Positions 35,621-47,182 of a stretch of DNA of 64,000 nt are shown piece by piece (position 1 is the stretch's first letter; each line of letters starts with the position of its first letter). The notes under the pieces are model-generated. The model did no database searches. It worked only from the letters and a program-made list of their open reading frames with translations, and was not told the DNA's origin. The DNA lies in the NCBI GenBank assembly GCA_963811635.1, contig CAWESB010000002.1:109371-173370 (forward strand), given 5' to 3'. This DNA comes from JAIBJN01 sp963811635. GTDB taxonomy: Bacteria > Actinomycetota > Thermoleophilia > Gaiellales > Gaiellaceae. A program made the translations under genes and the position numbers.

Positions 35621-37327
35621 CTAGTTCCCGATGGTGACGGGTGCGAAGGACTCCAGCGAGACTGGGCTCGGAACGTAGCCCTGGACGTCCGCCCGGAACG
35701 CGAGCGCCGGCGACGTGTGCACGTACGGCACGCCGGGGAGGAAGTCCATGATTGCGCGGTTGGCGTCCTGGTAGAGGGCGATGCGTGCGTCGGGGTCGGT
35801 CTCCGTCTCCGCCTGGTCCAGGAGGTCGAAGATCTCCTGGTTCTCGAAGCCCCAAGCGGGCTGGGCGTTCTGGAAGAACGTCCCGACGAAGTTGTCCGCA
35901 TCGCCGAAGTCGCCGGTCCACCCGAGCAGGTAGACCTGCGTGTTGCCCTCGTCCACGTTGCCCAGGTAGTCCGGGCTCCACGGAGCGGTCTTCGGCGTCA
36001 CCTTGAAGCCGGACTGCTCGAGGCTCGCCTTGAACGCCTCGAAGTTGCGCTTCGGATCCGGCATATACGGGCGCGACACGTCGGACGGATACCAGAACTC
36101 GATCTCCACGGGGAGCGTGAGCCCGGCGTCCTGGAGCAGCTGCTTCGACTTCTCCGGGTCGAAGTCGTACTCGGTGACGTCGTCCGCGTACCCGAGCACG
36201 TCAGGCGGCATGAACTCCTTCGCCACCTCGCCGCGGCCGGCGTAGAACGCGTCCACGACGCCCTGCCGGTCGAGGCCGTGAGCGATCGCCTGCCGGACCT
36301 CGAGCTTGTCCATGGGCGGCTTCGCCTGGTTGATCCCGACGTAGCCGACGTTGAAGGCCGGCCGGTCGAGGACCTGCAGGCTGGAATCAGCCGCGAGGGT
36401 CTCGATGTCCTGTGGCTCGACGAGGTCGTAGCCCTGGATGTCCCCGGCCTGGAGCGCCTGCAGGCGCGCCGCGTTGTCGGGGATCGGCGTGAAGACCAGC
36501 GAGTCGAGCTGGGCCTTGTCGCCCCAGTAGTCGTCGTTGCGGACGAGCGTCAGCCGGGAGCCCCGCTCCCACGAGTCGAGCTTGAACGGGCCCGTGCCGA
36601 TCGGATGCTCGGTGCCGAACGTCCCGGTTGGCTGGAAGACGCCGTCGGCGTCGACCGTGCCGTCGTCGGCGCCGAACTCCGTCAGCGCCTTCGGGCTCGC
36701 GATCGAGAAGCTCGAGAGCGAGAGGGCGCCGAGAATGGCGGACGACGGCTTGGTCAGCGTGATGACCGCCGTGCTCTCATCCGGGGCCTCGCAGCTCTCG
36801 TAGTAGCTGTCCTCCGGTGCACCGCTCTCCGGGTCGAACTCGGCGAATCCACCGAAGACGGTCTGCCAGTAGTAGGACGCGCTCGGGTTCTGGAGCGGGC
36901 CGCTGAAGTTGTACCAGCGGTCGAAGTTGGCGCAGACGGCCTCGGCGTTGAACGGCTCGCCGTCGTGGAAGACCACGCCGTCGCGCAGTTTGAACGTGTA
37001 CGTCAGGCCGTCCTCCGAGATCTCCCAGCTCTCAGCGAGGCCGGGCTCGAGCTCGGTCGTGCCGGGCTTCAGCGAGACGAGAGTCTCGTAGATCTGGTCG
37101 ATCGCCCGAAGCGACTCGCCGTCGGAGACGAGCGCGCCGTCGAGGACGACCGGGTCGGCGGCGGTGCCGAAGACGAGATCGCCTCCTGCCTCGCCTCCGC
37201 CCGTGTCAGTGGCTCCACTTGTGTCCCCAGCGCCCTCGTCGTCGTCATCTCCGCCGCACCCGGCCAAGCCCAGCGCGAGCAACAACGTGACAAGCAGCAG
37301 GAGGAGCCTAAGCGACTTTCCCCTCAC
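35621..37327 (-). CDS. oppA: Oligopeptide-binding lipoprotein OppA
   Basis: 568 residues. It is a lipoprotein: basic MRGKSLR, hydrophobic stretch LLLLVTLLLALG, and lipobox LAGC with the lipidated Cys24. An Asp/Gly/Thr linker (DDDDEGAGDTSG) precedes the SBP_bac_5 fold. Motifs are LEPGLAESWEISEDGLTYTF, RDGVVFHDGEPFNAEAVCAN, FGTEHPIGTGPFKL and GINQAKPPMDKLEVRQAIAH. It captures peptides outside the membrane and delivers them to OppBC. GTG 37327 is preceded by AAAGGAGAGG. A structured 365-nt region precedes it. Confidence 0.92.
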   Translation of the reverse strand: MRGKSLRLLLLLVTLLLALGLAGCGGDDDDEGAGDTSGATDTGGGEAGGDLVFGTAADPVVLDGALVSDGESLRAIDQIYETLVSLKPGTTELEPGLAESWEISEDGLTYTFKLRDGVVFHDGEPFNAEAVCANFDRWYNFSGPLQNPSASYYWQTVFGGFAEFDPESGAPEDSYYESCEAPDESTAVITLTKPSSAILGALSLSSFSIASPKALTEFGADDGTVDADGVFQPTGTFGTEHPIGTGPFKLDSWERGSRLTLVRNDDYWGDKAQLDSLVFTPIPDNAARLQALQAGDIQGYDLVEPQDIETLAADSSLQVLDRPAFNVGYVGINQAKPPMDKLEVRQAIAHGLDRQGVVDAFYAGRGEVAKEFMPPDVLGYADDVTEYDFDPEKSKQLLQDAGLTLPVEIEFWYPSDVSRPYMPDPKRNFEAFKASLEQSGFKVTPKTAPWSPDYLGNVDEGNTQVYLLGWTGDFGDADNFVGTFFQNAQPAWGFENQEIFDLLDQAETETDPDARIALYQDANRAIMDFLPGVPYVHTSPALAFRADVQGYVPSPVSLESFAPVTIGN

Positions 37328-37692
37328 ATCCTCTCCTTTGCTCAGTTTGCCCTGCCCCTCATGCAGGCAGGGAAGTATCCAGCAGCTTGGACGACGATGC
37401 TAGGCCTCTGGTTAGGGGAAGTGAAGGTGCCTTGCACCTACAATTCGGCCCGTAGGGTGAAGCGCCGCGGTGAACCAACAACAGGGGGATGGATCAACCG
37501 TTCCCGGGGCGTCGATACTCGGAGAGCAAGGTTTTGCCGGCCGGCCCCGATGCGGCGGGGGCACTGGCCGGCGAAAGCCGGGGTGGGGACTCCATGCGGT
37601 GAGTTCCCGCCCCGCCGCTCCTCCGAAGGTAAAGCTGTGCGCGCGGCGGCCGGCGGAGGACGGCTGCCCGGAAGCGGAGGCCGCGAGAAGAG
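37328..37692. other. Structured 365-nt intergenic region
   Basis: No gene is supportable. Between oppA and sigA-like (both minus) lies an extended structured stretch. On the plus strand, GCCGGCC (37536-37542) pairs with GGCCGGC (37566-37572) around a nested GGCCCC/GGGGGC stem. A 13-bp stem (37579-37591/37602-37614) follows, with two G-U pairs that form only in plus-strand RNA. A riboswitch or small RNA is possible. I could not match it to a known class. Confidence 0.5.
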
Positions 37693-38742
37693 CTAGGCGG
37701 CGACCGAGGCGAGCTCGCGAAGAGCGGCGAGGCGCTGGAGCGCCTGGCCCTCGAGCTGGCGAACGCGCTCGCGCGTGAGCCCGAGCTCGGCGCCGATCGC
37801 CTCGAGCGTCCACGGATCGCCCTCGAACCCGAAGCGGAGCTCGAGGATGCGCCGCTCGCGCTCGGGGAGCGCGTCGAGCGCCTTGCGAACGCCCTGCTTG
37901 CGCAGCGACTCCTCGGCCTCGTCGAACGGGTCCGCGGCCTCGCGGTCGGCGAAGAGATCGCCCAGCTCGCCCTCGTCGTCGGAGCCGACGCTCTGGTTCA
38001 GCGACACGGACGCCTGCGCGGCCGAGAGCGCCTCGTCGACGTGCTGGACCGGGAGGCCCGTGGCCTCGGCCAGCTCCTCGCGCGTCGCGTCGCGGCCGAG
38101 CTCGACCTCGAGCCGGCGGGCGGCGCGGCCGAGCTTCTGCTGCCGCTCGACGACATGGACGGGCACGCGGATGGTGCGCGCGTTGTTGGCGACGGCGCGC
38201 TGCACGGACTGGCGAATCCACCAGGTCGCGTACGTGGAGAACTTGAAGCCGCGGCGCCAGTCGAACTTCTCGACGGCGCGGTTGAGGCCGAGCGTGCCCT
38301 CCTGGATCAGGTCGAGGAAGGGGACGCCGAGCCCGCGGTAGCCCTTGGCGATGGACACGACCAGGCGGAGGTTGGACTCGATCATGCGGCGCTTCGCGAG
38401 CAGGTCGCCCTTCTCGAGGCGCTTCGCGAGCGCGACCTCCTCGGCCGCGGTGAGCAGCTTGTGCCGGCCGACGTCGGCCAGGAAGAGCTGCAGGCTGTCT
38501 CCCGCTCCGTGCTGCACGGTCGCGGTCACGACCGGGGCGGCCTCCTCTGCAGGGGCGCCGATCTCGATGCCGATCGTCTCGAGCTCGTGGGTTACCTCGG
38601 CCATCTCCTCGTCGCCGAGATCCAGCTCGAGCGCGAGCGCCTCGAGCTCAGCGGGCTCCACGTAGCCGCGCTCCTCTGCACTCTCGAGGAGGTGGCGACC
38701 GGCCTGGGTGTCAAGCGCTTCGTGCACGGAGTTCTGACTCAC
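37693..38742 (-). CDS. Sigma-70 factor, RpoD/SigA-like
   Basis: 349 residues with sigma regions 1.2 to 4. DSLQLFLADVGRHKLLTAAE is region 1.2, LIQEGTLGLNRAVEKFDWRR, GFKFSTYATWWIRQSVQRAV are region 2 (core and -10 binding), RTIRVPVHVVERQQKL is the region 3 start, and RERRILELRFGFEGDPWTLE, TRERVRQLEGQALQRLAALR are region 4. It is short for a primary factor and lacks the long region 1.1, so it may be a group 2 factor rather than the housekeeping one. GTG start; GAAAGGA lies about 16 nt upstream. No anti-sigma gene is adjacent. Confidence 0.9.
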   Translation of the reverse strand: MSQNSVHEALDTQAGRHLLESAEERGYVEPAELEALALELDLGDEEMAEVTHELETIGIEIGAPAEEAAPVVTATVQHGAGDSLQLFLADVGRHKLLTAAEEVALAKRLEKGDLLAKRRMIESNLRLVVSIAKGYRGLGVPFLDLIQEGTLGLNRAVEKFDWRRGFKFSTYATWWIRQSVQRAVANNARTIRVPVHVVERQQKLGRAARRLEVELGRDATREELAEATGLPVQHVDEALSAAQASVSLNQSVGSDDEGELGDLFADREAADPFDEAEESLRKQGVRKALDALPERERRILELRFGFEGDPWTLEAIGAELGLTRERVRQLEGQALQRLAALRELASVAA

Positions 38743-38893
38743 GTCTGTTCTCTAGGTCCTTTCGCCAAATTACGGCAGGTTGGATTGCGGCTCACCCTCA
38801 CAAACGTTCTCACTCTATGACGCATTCCCTTGGCGGCCTACCCAAAAGGGGTGGGCTTAACCGTGGGTTAACGCAGCATGCCTGCTGTTCGTG

Positions 38894-41116
<2,223 letters not shown>

Positions 41117-41162
41117 GACGATCACCTTAGCGAAGGGCTAAACGGCAAGAATTGGGCCCAAC

Positions 41163-41993
41163 TTGAGACCTCTGCTCGCAATCGACGGCGACAATCTGGC
41201 CCATCGGGCCTTCCACGCGCTGCCCTCGTCGATCAAGGACGGTGCCGGGAGCCAGGCGAACATGATCGTCGGCTTCGCGAACATGATCGCCCGTGCCTGG
41301 GAGGACGAGGAGCCGCGCACGGTCTTCGTGGGATTCGACACGGTGGGCGTTCCCACCTACCGCAGCGAGCTGCTCCCCGAGTACCAGTCGGGCCGCGACT
41401 TCCCGCCAGTCCTCACGTCGCAGCTCGACCGCCTGCCCGAGCTGGTGGGCACGCTCGGGTTCGCCTGGGCGAAGGCGGACGGCTACGAGGCCGACGACTT
41501 CCTCGGCGCCGCCGTCGAGGCGGAGGAGGCGAAGGGCGGCCGCGCGCTCGTCTTCACAAACGACAGGGATCTCTTTCAGCTCGCGAGCGACAAGACGACG
41601 ATCCTGCGCCCGAAGCCCGGCCAGCGGGAGCTCGTCCGCGTCGGGCCGACCGAGGTGAAGGAGATCTACGGCGTCCCGCCCGAGCTCGTTCCGGACTTCG
41701 TCGCCCTGCGCGGCGATCCGTCCGACCGCATTCCGGGCGCGAAGGGCATCGGCCCCGGGCGCGCCGCGAGCATCCTCGCCAAGCACGGGTCGCTGGAGGC
41801 GTGCCTGGAGGCCGGCGGTTTCCCCGACCAGGCCGACGTGCTCCGCGACTACCTGCGCATGACCCGCGTGCAGAAGGACGCACCGCTGCCGGACCTGCCC
41901 GACGTCGATCCCGACTGGGAGGCCGGGGGCGCCCTGGCGGAGTCCTGGGGCCTGGCTGGAGTGGCAAAGCGCTTCCGCGAGCGGGCCGCCTGA
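41163..41993 (+). CDS. 5'-3' exonuclease (FEN/PolA-N family)
   Basis: 276 residues. LLAIDGDNLAHRAFHAL binds the first metal, GFDTVGVPTYRSELLPEYQS follows, DGYEADDFLG and FTNDRDLFQLAS carry the acidic cluster, and GDPSDRIPGAKGIGPGRAAS is the helix-hairpin-helix DNA contact. It is the stand-alone counterpart of the DNA polymerase I exonuclease domain, used in RNA-primer removal and repair. TTG 41163 is the start. Confidence 0.87.
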   Translation: MRPLLAIDGDNLAHRAFHALPSSIKDGAGSQANMIVGFANMIARAWEDEEPRTVFVGFDTVGVPTYRSELLPEYQSGRDFPPVLTSQLDRLPELVGTLGFAWAKADGYEADDFLGAAVEAEEAKGGRALVFTNDRDLFQLASDKTTILRPKPGQRELVRVGPTEVKEIYGVPPELVPDFVALRGDPSDRIPGAKGIGPGRAASILAKHGSLEACLEAGGFPDQADVLRDYLRMTRVQKDAPLPDLPDVDPDWEAGGALAESWGLAGVAKRFRERAA

Positions 41994-42012
41994 GGCGGAC
42001 TACGATCAGCGC

Positions 42013-43087
42013 GTGAGTCAGGCCCGACCGATCAACGTCGCCGACTACGAGGCGCTTGCCGAAGCCGCCTGCGAGCCGGGGTACTGGGGCTATGTCGCCG
42101 GCGGCGCCGGCGACGAGATCACGCTCCGCGACAACGTCGAGGCCTTCCGGCGCCGGGTGCTGCGCCCGCGGATGCTCGTCGACGTCAGCGAGGTGACGAC
42201 GCGGACGACCGTCCTCGGATCGGAGATCTCGATGCCGCTGATGGTGGCGCCGACGTCGCTCCAACGCATCACGCACGCCGACGGCGAGCCCGCACTCGCC
42301 GCGGCGGCGGCGGAGGCCGGCACCGTCTACACGCTCTCCAGCCTCGGCAGCTACCGCCCGCGCGAGCTGGCGGAGGCGCTCGACGGCGAGACCCTGCGCT
42401 GGTTCCAGCTCTACTGGTCGCGCGACCGTGACTTCACCAGAGAGCTGGTCTCGGAGGCGGCCGCAAGCGGCTTCGGGGCGCTCGTCCTCACGGTCGACCT
42501 CCCCGAGACGGGCCCGCGCGAGCGCGACCACCGCAGCGGCTTCAAGCTCCCCACCGACCTGCCCATGCCCAACCTGCCGCGGGCGCTCGTCGGCGTCGAC
42601 TACTTCCACGACACGCTCGGCGGCCATCGTCGACACGAGCATCACCTGGCGCGACCTCGAGTGGCTTCGCGCCGAGTGCCCGCTTCCGCTCGTGCTCAAG
42701 GGCATCCTCACGGCCGAGGACGCAACGCTCGCGTGCGAGCACGGTGCGGCCGGCATCGTCGTCTCCAACCACGGCGGGCGGCAGCTCGACGGCGTCCCCG
42801 CGACCCTGGACGCCCTGCCCGAGGTCGTCGAGGCCGTCGGCGGCCGTGCGGAGGTCTACCTCGACGGCGGCGTCAGGCGCGGCACGGACGTCGCGAAGGC
42901 GCTCGCGCTCGGCGCGCGGGCCGTCTTCGTCGGCAGGCCGGCGCTCTGGGGGCTCGCGGCCGGCGGCCGCGAGGGCGCGCGCCACGTGCTGGAGATCCTC
43001 CAGGCGGAGATCCGGCTCGCGCTCGTCCTTCTCGGCTGCCCCACGCCTGGGGACGTCGGCCCTGCCCACGTGCGTACGAAGAGTTGA
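42013..43087 (+). pseudogene. FMN-dependent 2-hydroxyacid dehydrogenase, frameshifted
   Basis: About 358 residues in two frames. First part: INVADYEALAEAACEPGYW, YVAGGAGDEITLRDN (FMN phosphate), MVAPTSLQRITHADGE. After DTLGG (about 42620) it continues one frame over with AIVDTSITWRDLEWLRAECP, LVLKGILTAEDA, VSNHGGRQLDG (catalytic His in the SNHGGRQ motif) and a normal C-terminus. One base is missing in a CGGC/GGCC run. It would oxidise lactate or a similar 2-hydroxyacid. The stop overlaps the next start (TTGA). Confidence 0.75.
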
Positions 43088-43935
43088 TCCCGCTCGTCAG
43101 CCACCGGGCGTTCGCCGAGCTGCACCCGACCGGCGACCATCCCGAGCGGCAGGAACGGCTCCGCGTCCTGCACGAGGCTTTCCCTGATTTCGTCGCGGCG
43201 CGGCCGGCGACGGTGGACGAAGTGGCGGCCGTGCATGCGCTCGAGTACATCGAGACGGCGCGCGTGATCTCGGCGAGCGGCGAGCCGACCCTGCTCGACG
43301 CCGACACCATCTGCACCTCCACGACCTACGAGACCGCGCTTCTCGCCGCGGGGGCGGCGATCGGGGCCGTCGAGCTCGGCGGCTTCGCACTCGTCCGGCC
43401 GCCGGGCCACCACGCCTTGACCGACCGGGCGATGGGCTTCTGCGTCTTCAACAACGTCGCCGTGGCGGCGCGCTTCGCGCAGCGCGAGCTCGGCCTCGCG
43501 CGGGTCGGCATCCTCGACTGGGACGTCCACCACGGGAACGGCACCCAGGAGACCTTCTGGGCCGACGACTCCGTCTTCTTCGCCTCCCTGCACCGGTGGC
43601 CGTTCTACCCGGGCAGCGGCGGGCCCGACGAGGGGAACGACACCACCCTGAACGTGCAGCTGGGCTCGGGGGCGGGCGACGAGGAGATCGTCGAGGCCCT
43701 CGAGCGCATCGCCGCGCCGGCGCTCGAGGCCTTCGCGCCCGACCTCCTGCTGGTCTCGGCGGGGTTCGACGCCGCCGCGGGCGATCCGATCGCGGACATG
43801 CGGGTGACGGAGGCCGGGTTCCGGGCACTGACCGCCCGGACGACGGGCATCTCCGAGCGGGTAGCGTTCGTGCTCGAAGGCGGATACAACACGCAGACCC
43901 TCCCCGGGCTCGTGGGCTCCGTCCTCGCCGCGTGA
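43084..43935 (+). CDS. Histone-deacetylase-family amidohydrolase
   Basis: 283 residues. RPPGHHALTDRAMGFCVFNN holds the catalytic His pair, and ILDWDVHHGNGTQETFW the zinc-ligand Asp/His. VSAGFDAAAGDP supplies a further zinc-binding Asp, and FVLEGGYN completes the HDAC fold. Bacterial members deacetylate acetoin, acetylpolyamines or acetyl-lysines. TTG 43084 overlaps the FMN dehydrogenase stop, so the genes are coupled. It could reverse acetylation from the GNAT genes nearby, but this is inference. Confidence 0.85.
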   Translation: MIPLVSHRAFAELHPTGDHPERQERLRVLHEAFPDFVAARPATVDEVAAVHALEYIETARVISASGEPTLLDADTICTSTTYETALLAAGAAIGAVELGGFALVRPPGHHALTDRAMGFCVFNNVAVAARFAQRELGLARVGILDWDVHHGNGTQETFWADDSVFFASLHRWPFYPGSGGPDEGNDTTLNVQLGSGAGDEEIVEALERIAAPALEAFAPDLLLVSAGFDAAAGDPIADMRVTEAGFRALTARTTGISERVAFVLEGGYNTQTLPGLVGSVLAA

Positions 43936-43936
43936 G

Positions 43937-44500
43937 ATGGACGTCACCACCGACACCTTCGAGCAGGACGTGCTGGAACGGTCGAAGACCGTCCCGGTGC
44001 TCGTCGACTTCTGGGCCGACTGGTGCGGCCCGTGCAAGACGCTCACGCCGATCCTCGAGCAGGCGGTGGAGGAGCGAAACGGCGACGTCGCCCTCGCCAA
44101 GGTCGACACCGACGCGAACCAGGATCTGGCCGAGCGCTACGACGTGCGCGGCATTCCGAACGTGAAGGCGTTCCGCAACGGACAGGTCGTCGACGAGTTC
44201 ACGGGCGCGGTGCCCGCGGCGGTCGTCGAGGAGTTCCTCGACCGGCTCACCGGCCCGGCGGCCTCGGCCCAACTCCTCGAAGAGCTGACCGCGTCGGGCG
44301 AGTTCCCGGAGATCCTCGGCCCGCTCGCGGAGGGGGACTACGAGCGGGTGCTCGAGTGGCTGCTCGGATCGCTCGAGAACGCCGACGCCGAGCGGCGCGA
44401 GCGCATCCGCCAGATCATGGTCGCGCTCTTCGGCGACCTCGGCCCCGAGGACCCGATCGCGACGCGGTACCGACGCAGACTGGCCGCGACCCTCTACTAA
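43937..44500 (+). CDS. Thioredoxin domain with TPR-like tail
   Basis: 187 residues. Thioredoxin domain with WCGPC at 29-33 (Cys30, Cys33) and cis-Pro in RGIPNVKAF. A C-terminal helical part (SAQLLEELTASGEFPEIL, YERVLEWLLGSLENADAERR, RIRQIMVALFGDLG) of TPR type follows, similar to the C-terminal region of YbbN/CnoX. It is a redox-active chaperone-like protein. ATG 43937. Confidence 0.85.
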   Translation: MDVTTDTFEQDVLERSKTVPVLVDFWADWCGPCKTLTPILEQAVEERNGDVALAKVDTDANQDLAERYDVRGIPNVKAFRNGQVVDEFTGAVPAAVVEEFLDRLTGPAASAQLLEELTASGEFPEILGPLAEGDYERVLEWLLGSLENADAERRERIRQIMVALFGDLGPEDPIATRYRRRLAATLY

Positions 44501-44507
44501 TAGCGGC

Positions 44508-45416
44508 GTGCCGACGACGCGCGCTCCCCGGCAGGACGAGACGCAGGCCGTGACCGACCTCGTCATTGCCTGCGACATCCACGAGTTCGGCGCGCCCGAC
44601 TTCGAGCTCGACGACCTCCTCACCGACTGGAACATGCCCGGGTTCGACCTGGCCAGCGACGCCCTCGTGATCGAGGAGGACAGCCGGCTCGCAGCGTATG
44701 CGGCGTTCATCCGCAACGACTACGTCGACATCTACGTCCATCCGGACTTCCACGACCGCGGCTTCGGCGAGCAGCTGCTCGAATGGTCGGAGCGCCGCGC
44801 CGTCGAGCGCACGCCCCCCGGCGAGGAGATCAAGCTCGGCCAGGTCGTCACCTCGACCGACGTAGGCGCGCAGAAGCTGCTGCTGGGCCGCGGCTACGAG
44901 CCGGCGCGCACTTACTGGCGGATGTCCATGCCCCTCGAGGAACGCCCGCCGCCGCCCGCCTGGCCGGAGGGCGTCCACGTGCGCACGTTCGACCAGGAGC
45001 GCGACACCAGGGCCGTCTTCGCGCTCGTCCAGGAGGCCTTCGGCGACAACGAGCGCCACAACGCCGAGTCCTTCGAGGAGTGGCAGGCGTTCATGATCGA
45101 CCGCGACGCCTTCGAGCCCGGCCTCTGGTTCATCGCCGAGTCGAAGGGCGAGATCGTCGGCTGCGTCCTCTGTCCGAACTACGAGGACGAGGGCTGGATT
45201 CGGCAGCTGGCAGTCGCCCGCGACTGGCGCCGCCGCGGCCTCGGCACCGCGCTCCTCCGCCAGGCGATGTCGGAGTTCAGCCGCCGCGGGCGCAAGGAGC
45301 TCGGACTCGTCGTCGACTCCTGGAACCGCACCGGCGCCAAGGAGCTGTACGAGCGCGCGGGGATGACCGTCGCGCGCGAGCACGTCCGCTTCGAGAAGAC
45401 GCTCGCGCCTGCCTAG
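44508..45416 (+). CDS. Tandem GNAT acetyltransferase, MshD-like
   Basis: 302 residues with two GNAT domains. The N-terminal half retains YVDIYVHPDFHDRGFGEQLL. The C-terminal half has the acetyl-CoA motif IRQLAVARDWRRRGLGTALL and LVVDSWNRTGAKELYERAGM. This tandem shape is that of mycothiol synthase MshD, but assignment is tentative without other mycothiol genes. GTG 44508. Convergent with pheA, overlapping by 4 nt. Confidence 0.78.
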   Translation: MPTTRAPRQDETQAVTDLVIACDIHEFGAPDFELDDLLTDWNMPGFDLASDALVIEEDSRLAAYAAFIRNDYVDIYVHPDFHDRGFGEQLLEWSERRAVERTPPGEEIKLGQVVTSTDVGAQKLLLGRGYEPARTYWRMSMPLEERPPPPAWPEGVHVRTFDQERDTRAVFALVQEAFGDNERHNAESFEEWQAFMIDRDAFEPGLWFIAESKGEIVGCVLCPNYEDEGWIRQLAVARDWRRRGLGTALLRQAMSEFSRRGRKELGLVVDSWNRTGAKELYERAGMTVAREHVRFEKTLAPA

Positions 45417-46249
45417 ACCAGGCTGCCGTGTGACGGATACGAGCCGAAGACGCGCAACTCGCGCGTCAGGCCGGCCACCTCGGAGAGCGTCTCGCTGACG
45501 ACGTCGTCCAGCGGGTGGCCGGCGAGGACGGCGTCGAAGCGATAGCGCCACGGCGTCCGCGGGATCGGACGCGAGACGAGCTGCACCATGTCGAGCCGGT
45601 GGCGGCCGAAGGGCTCGATCGCGCGGTGCAGGGCACCCGGCTGGTGGTCGGTGACGAAGGAGAACGCCGTCCGCCAGCCGTCGGTCTCCCGGTCGAGGCG
45701 CGTGTACGGAGCGACGGAGACGAAGCGCGTGTACGCCTCGGGATGGTCGCCGACGTCACCCGCGATCACGGTGAGCCCGTACATCGCCGCCGCCCGCTCG
45801 CTGGCGATGGCGGCCTCGGTCGGATCGCCGTCCTCGGCGACGTCGTGCGCGGCGTCGGCGGTCGTCGCTGCGGCGATGGCCGTCGCCCACGGCATTGCCG
45901 CCAGGAGCCGCCGGCACTGGTCGAGCGCGGCGGGGTGCGAGCGGATGACCTTGATCTCCTCGAGCGCGACGTCGCCGAGGCCGACGAGGCAGTGGCGGAT
46001 CGGCAGGATCGCCTCCCCCGTGATCGAGAGCGGCGAGTCGTAGAGCAGGTCGTGCGTCTCGTTGACCGGGCCCGAGAGCGAGCTCTCGATCGGGAGCACA
46101 CCGAACTCGACCTCGCGCTCGCTCGTCGCCTCGACGACCGCGGTGAAGCTCGGTAGGGAGACCAGGTCGGCCCCAGTCGGGAACAGGCGGTCGCAGGCGG
46201 CCGCGCTGTGCGCGCCGTCGCGCCCCGGGTAGGCAACGCTCGCAGTCAT
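45413..46249 (-). CDS. pheA: Prephenate dehydratase
   Basis: 278 residues. Periplasmic-binding-like PDT domain with AYPGRDGAHSAAA, FGVLPIESSLSGPVNETHDL and the catalytic Thr in the TRFVSVA segment (the T-R-F motif). An ACT domain follows, starting FSFVTDHQPGALHRAIEPFG. It makes phenylpyruvate for phenylalanine and is allosterically controlled by it. It lies 9 nt downstream of ispH, at the end of the hopanoid operon. Confidence 0.92.
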   Translation of the reverse strand: MTASVAYPGRDGAHSAAACDRLFPTGADLVSLPSFTAVVEATSEREVEFGVLPIESSLSGPVNETHDLLYDSPLSITGEAILPIRHCLVGLGDVALEEIKVIRSHPAALDQCRRLLAAMPWATAIAAATTADAAHDVAEDGDPTEAAIASERAAAMYGLTVIAGDVGDHPEAYTRFVSVAPYTRLDRETDGWRTAFSFVTDHQPGALHRAIEPFGRHRLDMVQLVSRPIPRTPWRYRFDAVLAGHPLDDVVSETLSEVAGLTRELRVFGSYPSHGSLV

Positions 46250-46258
46250 CGTCCGACG

Positions 46259-47182
46259 TTAGCGCAGGTCGGCCGGAAGGCGGAAGAAGACGTCCTCGCG
46301 CACGAGCTCGACGTCCTCCCGCTCGTGATAGCCGAGCCCGTCGAGCTTGTCGACGACCCGCTCGACGAGACTCTCGGGCGAAGAGGCGCCGGCTGTGAGC
46401 CCGACCGTCTCGTGGCCCTCCAGCCAGGCCGGGTCGAGGTCGGTCTCGTCGTCGATCAGATACGCCTCGCTGCCGGCGCCCTCGGCCACCTCGACCAGCC
46501 GGTTCGCGTTCGAGCTGGTCTTCGAGCCGACGACGAGCACGACGGTCGCCTCGTCGCAGATCCGCTTGACGGCGTCCTGGCGGTTCTGGGTGGCGTAGCA
46601 GATGTCCGCCGACGGCGGCCCGACGAGGGCCGGGACCCGCTCGCGCAGAGCATCGACGACGTCGGCCGTGTCGTCGAGAGAGAGGGTCGTCTGGGTCAGG
46701 TACGCCAGGCTCTGCCCCTCCTCGAGCTCGAGCGCCTCGACGTCCTCCGGCGTCTCGACGAGGACGATCGCGTCGGGCGCCTCCCCCATCGTCCCCTCCA
46801 CCTCGACATGGCCGGCGTGGCCGACGAGCGCGATCTTGTGCCCGCGCGCGGCGTAGCGGCGCGCCTCGGCGTGGACCTTGGAGACCAAGGGGCAGACGGC
46901 GTCGACGATCTGGAGCCCGCGCTCGGCGCACTTCTCGTAGACCTGCGGCGCGACGCCGTGTGCCGAGAGGACGACCAGCGCGCCCTCGGGGACGTCATCC
47001 TCGGACTTCACGAAGACGGCGCCGCGCGCCTCGAGGTCGCGCACGACGTGCACGTTGTGGACGATCTCGTGGCGGACGTACACCGGCGGGCCGTGCCGTT
47101 CGAGCAGCTTCTCGACGATGTCGATCGCGCGGACGACGCCGGCGCAGAAGCTCCGCGGGCTGGCGACGAGGACGCGCTTCAC
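46259..47182 (-). CDS. ispH: 4-hydroxy-3-methylbut-2-enyl diphosphate reductase
   Basis: 307 residues. The three cluster-ligand cysteines are Cys13 (SFCAGVVRAI), Cys97 (VDAVCPLVSK) and Cys195 (ADICYATQNRQ). Also VVGSKTSSNANRLVEVAE and GLTAGASSPESLVE. This Fe-S enzyme gives IPP and DMAPP as the last step of the MEP pathway. GTG 47182 overlaps the hpnG stop. Its place within the hopanoid operon couples precursor supply to triterpene synthesis. Confidence 0.95.
   Translation of the reverse strand: MKRVLVASPRSFCAGVVRAIDIVEKLLERHGPPVYVRHEIVHNVHVVRDLEARGAVFVKSEDDVPEGALVVLSAHGVAPQVYEKCAERGLQIVDAVCPLVSKVHAEARRYAARGHKIALVGHAGHVEVEGTMGEAPDAIVLVETPEDVEALELEEGQSLAYLTQTTLSLDDTADVVDALRERVPALVGPPSADICYATQNRQDAVKRICDEATVVLVVGSKTSSNANRLVEVAEGAGSEAYLIDDETDLDPAWLEGHETVGLTAGASSPESLVERVVDKLDGLGYHEREDVELVREDVFFRLPADLR

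Noticed and set aside
37455..37617. c-di-AMP or cobalamin riboswitch upstream of oppA
   Set aside because: The conserved cores of these classes are absent, and the better-paired strand is opposite to oppA.
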